From contig CP075364.1 of NCBI GenBank assembly GCA_019454105.1, positions 809,362-873,361 on the forward strand: DNA of 64,000 bases, written 5' to 3'. Positions 43,882-51,300 of this stretch are shown in pieces. The notes beneath the pieces are model-generated. The model was not told where the DNA came from and searched no databases. It saw only the letters and a program-made list of their open reading frames with translations. The position numbers and the translations under genes were made by a program. The DNA comes from Fimbriimonadaceae bacterium (GTDB taxonomy: Bacteria > Armatimonadota > Fimbriimonadia > Fimbriimonadales > Fimbriimonadaceae). Each line of letters begins with the position of its first letter. Position 1 is the first letter of the stretch.

Positions 43882-45330
43882 GTGGCGAAGACGGTGCGGC
43901 TTGGGTTGCTAGGGTTGGGGACGGTGGGCTCCGGCCTTGTCGAGATCGTCAACAAGAGCGCGGCCACCATCGAGGCCAAGTCCGGCGTCAGGCTCGAGAT
44001 CGTCCGCGCCCTCGTCCGTTCCCAGGGCAAGGCTAGGCCCCTCCCGCCCGGCCAGGTCACCCTGAACCCGGACGACGTGCTCTGCGACCCCGCCATCGAC
44101 ATCGTCGTCGAGGTCATTGGCGGCATCGAGCCCGCCAAATCCTACATCCTCAAGGCCCTGGAGGCCGGGAAGAGCGTGGTCACCGCCAACAAGGCCGTGC
44201 TCGCCACCCACGGGGCCGAGATCTTCTCCAAGTCCACCGAGACCGGGGCCCAGCTCGGCTTTGAGGCCAGCGTCTGCGGCGGCATCCCCCTCATCCGCGC
44301 CCTCAGCAGCGGCCTCATCGCCAACGACATCGACTCCCTCGTCGGCATCCTCAACGGCACCTCCAACTTCATCCTCACCCGGATGTACCGCGACCGCCTG
44401 TCCTACCCAGAGGCCCTCAAGCTCGCCCAGGAGCGCGGCCTGGCCGAGGCCGACCCCAGCTTCGACGTCCAGGGCGTGGACGCCGCCCACAAGCTCATCG
44501 TCCTCACCGAGCTCACCTTCCAGACCAAGGCCACGCTCGACCAGCTCGAGAGGGAAGGGATCGAGCAGATCGAGCCCATCGACATCAAGGTCGCCGACGA
44601 GTTCGGCTTCGTCATCAAGCCGGTGGCGGTGGCCCGGCGCGAGGGCGACCTCCTCGATCTCCGCGTCCACCCCGCCCTCGTGCCCTTCGAGCACCCCCTT
44701 GGCCCCGTCAGCGACGAGTTCAACGCGGTCATGGTGCGGGGCGACGCCATCGGCGAGATGATCTTCCACGGCAAGGGCGCGGGGTCGCTGCCCACCGCCA
44801 GCGCCGTCATGAGCGACATCGTGGAGATCGCCCGCAACCCCGGCGGGGGCGTGATCTGGAACCCGGCCCAGAGCCGCCGCCTCGCCCACATCGAGGGCCG
44901 CTCGCGCTACTACCTGCGACTCCCGATCTTCGACCGCCCCGGCCTCATAGGCAAGATCGGCACCGTGCTGGGCGACCATGGCGTCTCCATCACCCACGTC
45001 ACCGCCCGCCTGAGCCCCTCTCCCGTCCACGGCCCAGACGCCGGGGTGGGGGCGCTTGACCAAGGCCCCTCCCCCGTCCACGGGGGAGGGGTTGGGGTGG
45101 GGGCCAGCGGCCAAGGCCCCTCCCCCGTTCACGGGGGAGGGGTTGGGGTGGGGGCCAGCGGCCAAGGCCCCTCCCCCGTTCACGGGGGAGGGGTTGGGGT
45201 GGGGGCCATCGGTGACACCATGCTTCTCACCCACGAGGCCAAAGAGTCGCAGATCAACCGTGCCCTTGCCGAGATCGAGGCCGCCGGCATCCTCGCCGGC
45301 CCCCCTGTCTCCCTCCGTATCCTCGACTGA
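43882..45330 (+). CDS. hom: Homoserine dehydrogenase with repeat insertion in the ACT domain
   Basis: NAD(P)H-dependent reduction of aspartate semialdehyde to homoserine. Cofactor motif LGLLGLGTVGSGL; active-site region NGTSNFILTRMY and GLAEADPSFDVQGVDAAHKL, with the catalytic Lys in AHKL. The regulatory ACT domain begins SRYYLRLPIFDRPGLIGKIG. Residues 377-444 are four 17-residue repeats (45010-45213) between the ACT strands ITHVTAR and GDTMLLTHEA. The first unit is decayed, the next three nearly identical. Without them the protein is 414 residues, close to normal. The insert may alter feedback control, but the fold can in principle tolerate a loop there. Confidence 0.92.
   Translation: MAKTVRLGLLGLGTVGSGLVEIVNKSAATIEAKSGVRLEIVRALVRSQGKARPLPPGQVTLNPDDVLCDPAIDIVVEVIGGIEPAKSYILKALEAGKSVVTANKAVLATHGAEIFSKSTETGAQLGFEASVCGGIPLIRALSSGLIANDIDSLVGILNGTSNFILTRMYRDRLSYPEALKLAQERGLAEADPSFDVQGVDAAHKLIVLTELTFQTKATLDQLEREGIEQIEPIDIKVADEFGFVIKPVAVARREGDLLDLRVHPALVPFEHPLGPVSDEFNAVMVRGDAIGEMIFHGKGAGSLPTASAVMSDIVEIARNPGGGVIWNPAQSRRLAHIEGRSRYYLRLPIFDRPGLIGKIGTVLGDHGVSITHVTARLSPSPVHGPDAGVGALDQGPSPVHGGGVGVGASGQGPSPVHGGGVGVGASGQGPSPVHGGGVGVGAIGDTMLLTHEAKESQINRALAEIEAAGILAGPPVSLRILD
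45010..45213 (+). repeat. Four tandem 51-bp repeat units inside hom
   Basis: Units at 45010-45060 (decayed), 45061-45111, 45112-45162 and 45163-45213. Units 2 and 3 differ by one base. Each intact unit has stem arms CCCCTCCCCCGT and ACGGGGGAGGGG, then TT-G4-T-G5-CC and an 11-bp linker (AGCGGCCAAGG type). The unit is 17 codons long, so frame is kept; each encodes QGPSPVHGGGVGVGASG or a close variant. Confidence 0.97.
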
Positions 45331-45376
45331 GCCAGGGGATGTCAGGGAGCCGGCCGAGCCGCCTGGCGCGGAAGCC

Positions 45377-46705
45377 TCAGCCTCTCGCCGCGAACTCGCC
45401 TGGGTGCCAGGCAGGAAGCGTGTGCCTGAGCGGCTTGTCAGTCCGGTAGCCCAGTTCGTACTCCGCCTGCATCAGCGTGTGGATCTCGTGCGTCCCTTCG
45501 TAGATCATCGCCCCGCGGCTGTTGCGGAAGTACCGCTCCACCGGGAACTCGTCGCTGTAGCCATACGCCCCGTGGATCTCCACTGCCTTGTTCGCCGCGT
45601 CAAAGGCGGCGGCGCAGTTCGTCCACTTCGCCAGGCTGCACTCCCGGGTGTGCCGCAGGCCCACGTTCTTCATCCAACCGACCTTCTGATACAACAGCCG
45701 CCCCACCTCGCGCCCCTGCACCATCGACGCGATCATCTGCTGCACCAGCTGCTTCTTGCCGATCACCTCGCCCCCGGCCGTCCTTTCGTTCGCGTACTTC
45801 ACGCTCGCGTCCAGGCAAGCCTGGATGAGCCCCACCGCCCCCGCCGCCACCGTGTAGCGCCCGTGGTCGATCGCGCTCATCGCGACCCGGAACCCGTCCC
45901 CTTCCGCGCCGATCAGGCAGTCCGCAGGCACCCGGCAGTCCTCGAAAAAGATCTCGCCCGTGTTCCCGGCCCGCACCCCAAGCTTGCCCTTGATCGGGCG
46001 GCTGGTGAAGCCCGGGAGGGAGCGGTCGACGATGAAGGCGGCGTAGCTCGGCTTGCCGGCCCCCACCCCAACCCCTCCCCCGTGAACGGGGGAGGGGCTC
46101 TCGTTGCTGGCCCCCACCCCAACCCCTCCCCCGTGAACGGGGGAGGGGCTCTCGTTGCTGGCCCCGTCCGCGGCCACCGACCCGCCCACGAGCCGGGCCA
46201 CCACCAGGAACTGGTCGGCGTAGTCGGCGAGGCTGATCCATGTCTTCTGGCCGTTCAGCACATAGGCGTCGCCGTCGCGGCGTGCCGTCGTCTTCAGGTT
46301 GCTGGCGTCGCTGCCGGCCCCGGGCTCGGTGAGGCCGAAGGCGGCGATCCGCTCCCCGGTCGCGAGCTTGGGCAGCCACCGCCGCTTCTGCTCTTCGGTG
46401 CCCCACTGCATGAGGGTCATGGCGTGGAGCCCCACATGGACGCTCATCACGACGCGCGCGGTCGAGTCGGCCCGTTCGAGCTCCTCGCACACGATCCCCA
46501 GCGAGACATAGTCCGCGCCCATCCCGCCATACTCCTGGGGGATGCAGACCCCCAAGAAGCCGGCCTCGCCCATCTTCTTCAGCACCGCCGGGTCGCTTTC
46601 GTGGGCCCGGTCGCGCTCGGCCAAACCGGGCAGGATCACCGTCTGCCCGAACTTGTGGGCGCTCTCGCGGATGAGGTCGTGCTCGGAGGTCGCGGAAAAG
46701 TCCAT
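45377..46705 (-). CDS. Acyl-CoA dehydrogenase with in-frame repeat insertion
   Basis: FAD enzyme forming enoyl-CoA from acyl-CoA (short-chain/glutaryl-like branch). GLTEPGAGSDASNLKTTA and KTWISLADYADQFLVVA line the FAD and substrate sites; the catalytic Glu is in MIYEGTHEIHT. Residues 183-216 are two identical 17-residue repeats (SNESPSPVHGGGVGVGA) in the loop between the strands FLVVARLV and PSYAAFIVDRS of the beta domain. Without them it is 408 residues, near the usual 380-400. The loop is surface-exposed in known structures, so function is probably retained. No electron-transfer flavoprotein gene is nearby. Confidence 0.92.
   Translation of the reverse strand: MDFSATSEHDLIRESAHKFGQTVILPGLAERDRAHESDPAVLKKMGEAGFLGVCIPQEYGGMGADYVSLGIVCEELERADSTARVVMSVHVGLHAMTLMQWGTEEQKRRWLPKLATGERIAAFGLTEPGAGSDASNLKTTARRDGDAYVLNGQKTWISLADYADQFLVVARLVGGSVAADGASNESPSPVHGGGVGVGASNESPSPVHGGGVGVGAGKPSYAAFIVDRSLPGFTSRPIKGKLGVRAGNTGEIFFEDCRVPADCLIGAEGDGFRVAMSAIDHGRYTVAAGAVGLIQACLDASVKYANERTAGGEVIGKKQLVQQMIASMVQGREVGRLLYQKVGWMKNVGLRHTRECSLAKWTNCAAAFDAANKAVEIHGAYGYSDEFPVERYFRNSRGAMIYEGTHEIHTLMQAEYELGYRTDKPLRHTLPAWHPGEFAARG
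46058..46159 (-). repeat. Two identical tandem 51-bp repeat units inside the acyl-CoA dehydrogenase
   Basis: Units at 46058-46108 and 46109-46159 are identical to each other. Their 40-bp core is the same as that of the intact units in hom, read on the opposite genome strand but the same coding strand and frame. The 11-bp linker differs (AGCAACGAGAG here). Confidence 0.97.
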
Positions 46706-46777
46706 TGCCTCGATTCTACGGGAGCAGCCCCCGGACGGCCAGGGACTGGCGACCCTTCTGCGCGCTTTGTCGGTTGC

Positions 46778-46810
46778 TCGTCGTCCGTTCGTCGTTCGTT
46801 CGTCGTTCGT
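46778..46810. repeat. Three copies of an 11-bp tandem repeat
   Basis: TCGTCGTTCGT is repeated at 46789-46799 and 46800-46810, with a one-mismatch copy at 46778-46788. It lies in the 262-bp gap between the acyl-CoA dehydrogenase and the beta-barrel gene, 73 bases upstream of the dehydrogenase start. Otherwise this gap holds only the terminator below. Confidence 0.8.
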
Positions 46811-46913
46811 TCACGATCCGAACGACCAAGGCCCGACTTCGCTCGCGCCTCGGGCGGTCAAAGCGTCCAAAATGACCGCCCCAGCCGTGGGGCCGCCCCG
46901 AAAAAGAGGAAAA

Positions 46914-46939
46914 GCCCCCGGCGCTGGGGCGCCGAGGGC
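46914..46939 (-). terminator. Intrinsic terminator of the outer-membrane protein gene
   Basis: GCCCTCGGCGC and GCGCCGGGGGC (minus strand) pair with one mismatch around a 4-base loop, and are followed on the minus strand by TTTTCCTCTTTTTC. It sits 28 bases after the stop at 46968. Confidence 0.82.
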
Positions 46940-46967
46940 CGGTGGGTCGTGACTGGGCCGCGCTGGC

Positions 46968-47657
46968 CTAAAACTCGATCGGGGCCGTGATCCCGAGGAA
47001 AAGCCGCTTGTCGCGCAGGCCCGCTTGGACCTGGACGTTGCTCTTCGTCTTGTAGCGGACGGCCGCGTTCAGGTTGACAGCGTCATATTCGGCGATGATC
47101 GCCAGGTGGTTGTCGAAGATCAGTTCGCCGCCTCCGATGAACCGCTCTCGGAACATGCCGGTGCCCACGCCCGCGTGGGCCCGGAAGCCGACCGCGACCT
47201 GCTTGGTGGCCGCCTCGGCCCCTTCTTTGACCGCTCCCACCGCTTTGGGCGAGAGGTCGACCGAGCCGACAAAGTACGCCGTTTGGTCGATGGCGTCGAA
47301 CGGGTCGATGATCCCGATCCCGACCGTGAGCCACTCCAGGTTCGACGGGTAGAGCGTGACCTTGCCGTGGGCGATAGCCTTGTCGTCCCGGTCTCGGCGC
47401 ATGATGTAGGCTCCGCCGACCTCGATGAAGTCGATGATGCCGTAGCTGCCGGTGGGGCCGGAGAACTCCTTGCCCCAGGTGCCGCCGAGGCGGAACTCCT
47501 GTTTCCTAGCCGTATAAGCGTTGGGCACGGTGATGAGGCCGGTCGGGCCGAACGTCGTGTTCATCCCGGTGCCACCACGATCGGTCACTGTGGCTTGACT
47601 CAGCGCGGTCATGGGCAGGCTCAGGGCCAGCGTGGTCGCAATCCATAGCTGTTTCAT
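46968..47657 (-). CDS. Secreted beta-barrel-like protein (YjbH-type motif)
   Basis: A 229-residue protein with signal peptide (LWIATTLALSLPMTALSQA). The segment GPTGLITVPNAYTARKQEF resembles the repeated motif of YjbH-like outer-membrane exopolysaccharide proteins. Regular amphipathic strands run to the end (HLAIIAEYDAVNLNAAVRYK), and the last residue is Phe, as in outer-membrane barrels. Possibly an outer-membrane protein; function unknown. AGGAG lies 7-8 bases before ATG47657, with a good promoter and 5' hairpin upstream and a strong terminator downstream, so it is probably well expressed and monocistronic. Confidence 0.7.
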   Translation of the reverse strand: MKQLWIATTLALSLPMTALSQATVTDRGGTGMNTTFGPTGLITVPNAYTARKQEFRLGGTWGKEFSGPTGSYGIIDFIEVGGAYIMRRDRDDKAIAHGKVTLYPSNLEWLTVGIGIIDPFDAIDQTAYFVGSVDLSPKAVGAVKEGAEAATKQVAVGFRAHAGVGTGMFRERFIGGGELIFDNHLAIIAEYDAVNLNAAVRYKTKSNVQVQAGLRDKRLFLGITAPIEF

Positions 47658-47682
47658 GTTCTGACTCCTCGAAGCGTGACTG

Positions 47683-47713
47683 GCGCGAGCCGCTACCCGA
47701 GAACGGCTCTCGC
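47683..47713 (-). promoter_or_regulatory. 5'-leader hairpin
   Basis: On the minus strand GCGAGAGCCG and CGGCTCGCGC form a 10-bp stem with one mismatch. It would sit at the very 5' end of the transcript from the promoter at 47721-47750, a position where hairpins protect mRNA. Confidence 0.45.
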
Positions 47714-47720
47714 ACCCGTC

Positions 47721-47750
47721 ACTATATCACACCTGGCAAGCATAGTTCAA
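47721..47750 (-). promoter_or_regulatory. Sigma-70-type promoter of the outer-membrane protein gene
   Basis: Minus-strand TTGAAC (47750-47745), an 18-base spacer and TATAGT (47726-47721). It lies in an AT-richer stretch about 64 bases before the start codon. Confidence 0.6.
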
Positions 47751-47818
47751 TTCAAGAAGGACGATCATCGGCTGATAGGGTTTGGCGGCGCCGAGCCCCC
47801 CTTCTGCGGCGAGCGGGC

Positions 47819-48247
47819 TCAGGCGAGACTGAGCGCCTCCTCGACGAACTCAATGGCCCACTCCCCGATCTCGGCGCACACGGCGCGGAAGACGGTGCGG
47901 ACCGCTTCGGGATCGGTGCCCGCGACGTCCGGGTCGGTGAAGGCCCGATGGACGCGCCGGTCGGCGTTAGGGAAGACGGGGCAGGCCTCGTTGGCCGCGT
48001 CGCAAACCGTCACGACGACGTCGAAGCGCTGCCCTTCATAGGCGGAGACCGGGTCGCTGGTGTGGCCGGAGATGTCGATCCCGTGCTCGGCCATCGCCTC
48101 GACCGCCATGGGGTGGACGCCCTTGGGGTGGGTGCCCGCGCTGCGCACCTCCAGCCGCCCCTGGCCAAAGTGGCGGATCCAGCCCTCGGCCATCTGGGAT
48201 CGGGCCCGGTTGCCGGTGCAGACGACCAAAACGCGGGGAAGAGGCAT
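47819..48247 (-). CDS. arsC: Arsenate reductase, thioredoxin-coupled type (low-MW phosphatase fold)
   Basis: A 142-residue protein with the phosphatase loop CTGNRARS (Cys10 to Arg16) and the redox pair Cys82 and Cys89 in VCDAANEACPVFP, the same spacing as the well-studied staphylococcal ArsC. It should reduce arsenate to arsenite through an intramolecular disulfide cascade. Cys15 of the staphylococcal enzyme is replaced (NRARS). No arsR, arsB or acr3 is adjacent. Divergent from the sortilin-like gene. Confidence 0.88.
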   Translation of the reverse strand: MPLPRVLVVCTGNRARSQMAEGWIRHFGQGRLEVRSAGTHPKGVHPMAVEAMAEHGIDISGHTSDPVSAYEGQRFDVVVTVCDAANEACPVFPNADRRVHRAFTDPDVAGTDPEAVRTVFRAVCAEIGEWAIEFVEEALSLA

Positions 48248-48311
48248 GACGGGAATCTACCTGTCGCCAAGCTAGGCCCCGTGGCCGTTCGCGGTATGGT
48301 GGGTGGGAACC

Positions 48312-50882
48312 ATGAGGGCCTTGCTCCTGGCCGTCCTCTCGGCCGCCACCTTCGCCATTGCTCAAGAAGCCGCCGTCGCGCCTGCCGGTCCGGGCGTCGC
48401 CCAGTTCCTCACCGCGATCGAGCCGCGCGAGCTGGGGCCGACCACGATGGGAGGGCGGATCATGGACATCGCCGTCTTTGAGCGCGACAAGAGGATCTTC
48501 TACGTCGGTGTCTCGGGCGGGGGGGTCTGGAAGACGGAGAGCGGCGGGATCAAGCTGGAGCCGGTATTCGACAAGCAGAGCCTGATCAGCGTCGGGGCCC
48601 TGGCCCTGAGCCAGAAAGACCCGAACGTGGTCTGGGCAGGCACCGGGGAGCCCAGCAGCCGGAACTCGACCCTCTTCGGCAACGGGCTCTATAAGACCAC
48701 GGACGGAGGCAAGACCTGGGCGCACATGGGGCTCAAGGACAGCAAGCAGATCGGCAAGATCGCGATCCACCCGAAGAACGACGACGTGGTGCTGGTCGCG
48801 GCCCTGGGCCACCTGTGGGGGCCGAACGACGAGAGGGGCCTTTATCGCACCGAGGACGGAGGGAAGTCGTGGCGGCGGGTGATCGACGCCGGGCCCAAGG
48901 CGGGGGCGGTGGACGTGGCCTTCGACCCCAAAGACCCGAACGTGGTGCTCGCCGCGACCTGGGAGCGGGTCCGGATGCCACATGACTTTGTCAGCCGGGG
49001 GCCGGGGAGCGCCCTCTGGCGCAGCACGGACGGAGGGAAGACGTTCTCGAAGGTGACCAAGGGGCTGCCCGAAGGGCCGCTCGGGCGCATCGGGATCTCG
49101 TTCCACCGGGCCGACCCGCGGCTGGTCGCGGTGACGGTGGACGCCAAGCAAGGCGGGGTCTTCGTGAGCCAAGACCGGGGGGCGAGCTGGGAATTCCGCA
49201 ACCGGCTCAACCCCAGGCCGTTCTATTTCAGCACGCCTCAGTTCGACCCGGTGGACAAGAACCGGATCTACCTGCTGGGCGTGAACTTCCACGCGAGCGA
49301 CGACCAAGGGAAGTCGTTCCGAGAGCTCTCGATCCGGGCCCATCCCGACCACCACGCGATCTGGGTCGACCCGGACGACAACGCGCACTTCATCATCGGG
49401 AACGATGGCGGGCTCAACGAGACGCGCGACCGGGGCCGGAGCTGGCGGATGTTCGACTCGATGGCGATCGGGCAGTTTTATGCGGTGGCGGTGGACATGC
49501 GGAAGCCCTACTATGTCTATGGCGGGCTGCAGGACAACGGCTCTTGGGGCGGGCCGACCCAGACCCAGCAGGGGGGCGTGTCCGCCTGGCACTGGTACGG
49601 CATTGGCGGCGGCGACGGCTTCCATGTGCAGGTCGAGCCCGAGGACTGGGAGTGGGTGTACGCCGAGAGCCAAGGCGGGGCCCTTCAGAGGCTCAACCAG
49701 GTGACGGGGGAGTCCGGCTTTATCCGGCCGCGCCCGCCCCAGGGCGAGCAGTACCGGTTCAACTGGTCGAGCCCGCTCCACATCAGTCCCCACAACTCCA
49801 GCACGCTGTACTTTGGGGCCAACAAGCTCTTCAAGAGCACCGACCGGGGCAAGAACTGGAAGGTGATGAGCCCGGACCTCACCACCGACGACAAGGAGAA
49901 GCAAAAGCCGCCCCAGGGAGACAGCGTGGACTCGGGGGCAGAACGCCACTGCACGATCATCACGATTGGGGAGTCGCCAGTGAAGCCGGGGGTGCTGTGG
50001 GTCGGGACGGACGACGGCCTGGTCCAGCTCTCGACCGACGACGGGTCCACGTGGAAGGAGGTCTCGGGCAAGCTGCCCGGGGCTCCGAAGGGCACCTGGG
50101 TCAGCCGGGTGAGGCCGAGCAAGTTCAAGGAAGGACGCTGCTACGTGACACTTGACGGCCACCGGAACAACGACTACTCGCCTTATGTCTATGTGACCGA
50201 GGACATGGGCGAGACATGGACGAAGATCACCGACGGCCTGGAGGAGGACGACTCGTGCTATGTGATCGAAGAGGGAAGGCTCAACGAGGACTTGCTCTAC
50301 CTGGGCACCGAACGGGGCTTGCTCGTCTCGATGGACAGAGGGAAGTCATGGACCCGATTCACGACCGGGAGCTATCCGAACGCCCGGGTCGACGACCTGG
50401 TGGTGCACCCGCGGGAGATGGATCTGGTGGTCGGCACCCATGGCCGTTCGATCTGGATCCTGCCGACCCAGCCCCTGGAGCAGTTGAAGGCCGACGACCT
50501 GAAGAAGGACGTGGTGGTGACCGTCCCGCGGACTGTCTACTTCATGGGCCGGGTGTCGCCGCCCAGCCCGTGGGGGAACGAGTCGTACGCCTCGCGCAAC
50601 ACCCAGCCGGGGACGACGGTGGCGTATTATCTGCGCGAGGCCACCGACAAGAAGGTGGTGGTGCAGTTCTTGGACGCCTCGGGCAAAGAGGTGGCCAAAC
50701 TGGACGGGACGGGCAAAGCGGGGCTGAACGCGGTGAACTGGCGGCCCGGGCGCCGGAACCTGGGAGCCCGGAGCGGGGACTTCACTGTCGTGGTGAAGGT
50801 CGGCGACGCCGAGCACCGGACGGCCCTGAGGGTCGAAGACCTGACCTGGAGATACGACAGGGAGAACGCGGTCGGCAACTGA
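48312..50882 (+). CDS. Secreted VPS10/sortilin-like beta-propeller protein
   Basis: An ~856-residue protein with signal peptide (LLLAVLSAATFAIAQE). Propeller blades carry Asp-box-like repeats: GLYKTTDGGKTWAHM, LYRTEDGGKSWRRV, ALWRSTDGGKTFSKV, GVFVSQDRGASWEF, LFKSTDRGKNWKVM and LVQLSTDDGSTWKEV. The family is often labelled glycosyl hydrolase or BNR protein, but catalysis is unproven. A FlgD-like Ig domain ends it (TTVAYYLREATDKKVVVQF). ATG48312 gives a clean signal; GTG48303 is an alternative. Confidence 0.8.
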   Translation: MRALLLAVLSAATFAIAQEAAVAPAGPGVAQFLTAIEPRELGPTTMGGRIMDIAVFERDKRIFYVGVSGGGVWKTESGGIKLEPVFDKQSLISVGALALSQKDPNVVWAGTGEPSSRNSTLFGNGLYKTTDGGKTWAHMGLKDSKQIGKIAIHPKNDDVVLVAALGHLWGPNDERGLYRTEDGGKSWRRVIDAGPKAGAVDVAFDPKDPNVVLAATWERVRMPHDFVSRGPGSALWRSTDGGKTFSKVTKGLPEGPLGRIGISFHRADPRLVAVTVDAKQGGVFVSQDRGASWEFRNRLNPRPFYFSTPQFDPVDKNRIYLLGVNFHASDDQGKSFRELSIRAHPDHHAIWVDPDDNAHFIIGNDGGLNETRDRGRSWRMFDSMAIGQFYAVAVDMRKPYYVYGGLQDNGSWGGPTQTQQGGVSAWHWYGIGGGDGFHVQVEPEDWEWVYAESQGGALQRLNQVTGESGFIRPRPPQGEQYRFNWSSPLHISPHNSSTLYFGANKLFKSTDRGKNWKVMSPDLTTDDKEKQKPPQGDSVDSGAERHCTIITIGESPVKPGVLWVGTDDGLVQLSTDDGSTWKEVSGKLPGAPKGTWVSRVRPSKFKEGRCYVTLDGHRNNDYSPYVYVTEDMGETWTKITDGLEEDDSCYVIEEGRLNEDLLYLGTERGLLVSMDRGKSWTRFTTGSYPNARVDDLVVHPREMDLVVGTHGRSIWILPTQPLEQLKADDLKKDVVVTVPRTVYFMGRVSPPSPWGNESYASRNTQPGTTVAYYLREATDKKVVVQFLDASGKEVAKLDGTGKAGLNAVNWRPGRRNLGARSGDFTVVVKVGDAEHRTALRVEDLTWRYDRENAVGN

Positions 50883-50946
50883 CCTGGGCCGGGACTGAAG
50901 ATTCGGGCTGGAAACGCCGAAGCTCCAACGGGAGTCAAAAAGCGTG

Positions 50947-51165
50947 ATGAACAGCCACGGCCCACAAGAACACGAACGAGCCGAGACCGGGACGCCCCCG
51001 GTGGCCTTGGTGGTCTTGGCGGCGGCCGGCCTGGTCGCGGGCTGGTGGCTTTGGCGCCGCCACAAAGACCGGATCGTGGACGACATCGAAGGGCTCATCA
51101 AGCAGTGCGACCGCGCCGCCGAGAAGATGGAGCGCACGTTCCGAGGCCACGCCCAGGCGAGCTGA
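50947..51165 (+). CDS. Small single-span membrane protein
   Basis: A 72-residue protein with one transmembrane helix (PVALVVLAAAGLVAGWWLW) and a charged C-terminal amphipathic helix RIVDDIEGLIKQCDRAAEKM. It resembles small YtxH-like proteins but is too short to assign. GTG50944 is an alternative start. It follows the sortilin-like gene by 64 bases in the same direction. Confidence 0.55.
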   Translation: MNSHGPQEHERAETGTPPVALVVLAAAGLVAGWWLWRRHKDRIVDDIEGLIKQCDRAAEKMERTFRGHAQAS

Positions 51166-51300
51166 GCCGTCCCTCCCCTTTCAGGCGTTGGTCTGTCTGA
51201 TAATCGATATTATGCGATGAATTAGGCCCGGCGCTCCCAACGTCCGTTCCCCTGCGTCCCTATCGGTACACTGCCCGACGGACAAGGGACCGCCAAAGGA

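Noticed and set aside
43909-45234. Long minus-strand frame opposite hom
   Set aside because: Antisense shadow created by G/C-ending codons; low-complexity Val/Gly/Asp/Ala composition, while the plus strand is clear homoserine dehydrogenase.
45010-46159. CRISPR array
   Set aside because: Units are contiguous without unique spacers and are translated in frame in two genes.
45056-46990. Long plus-strand frame running through the repeats and opposite the dehydrogenase
   Set aside because: Shadow of the dehydrogenase; Pro/His/Arg-rich with no domain, and it spans a terminator.
48036-50162. Long minus-strand frame opposite the sortilin-like gene
   Set aside because: Antisense shadow with repetitive Pro/Val/Asp composition, overlapping arsC as well.
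51187-51225. Promoter for the Wzz-like gene
   Set aside because: The stretch is AT-rich with TATTAT and GATAAT boxes, but no -35 box at a correct distance, so not listed as a feature.
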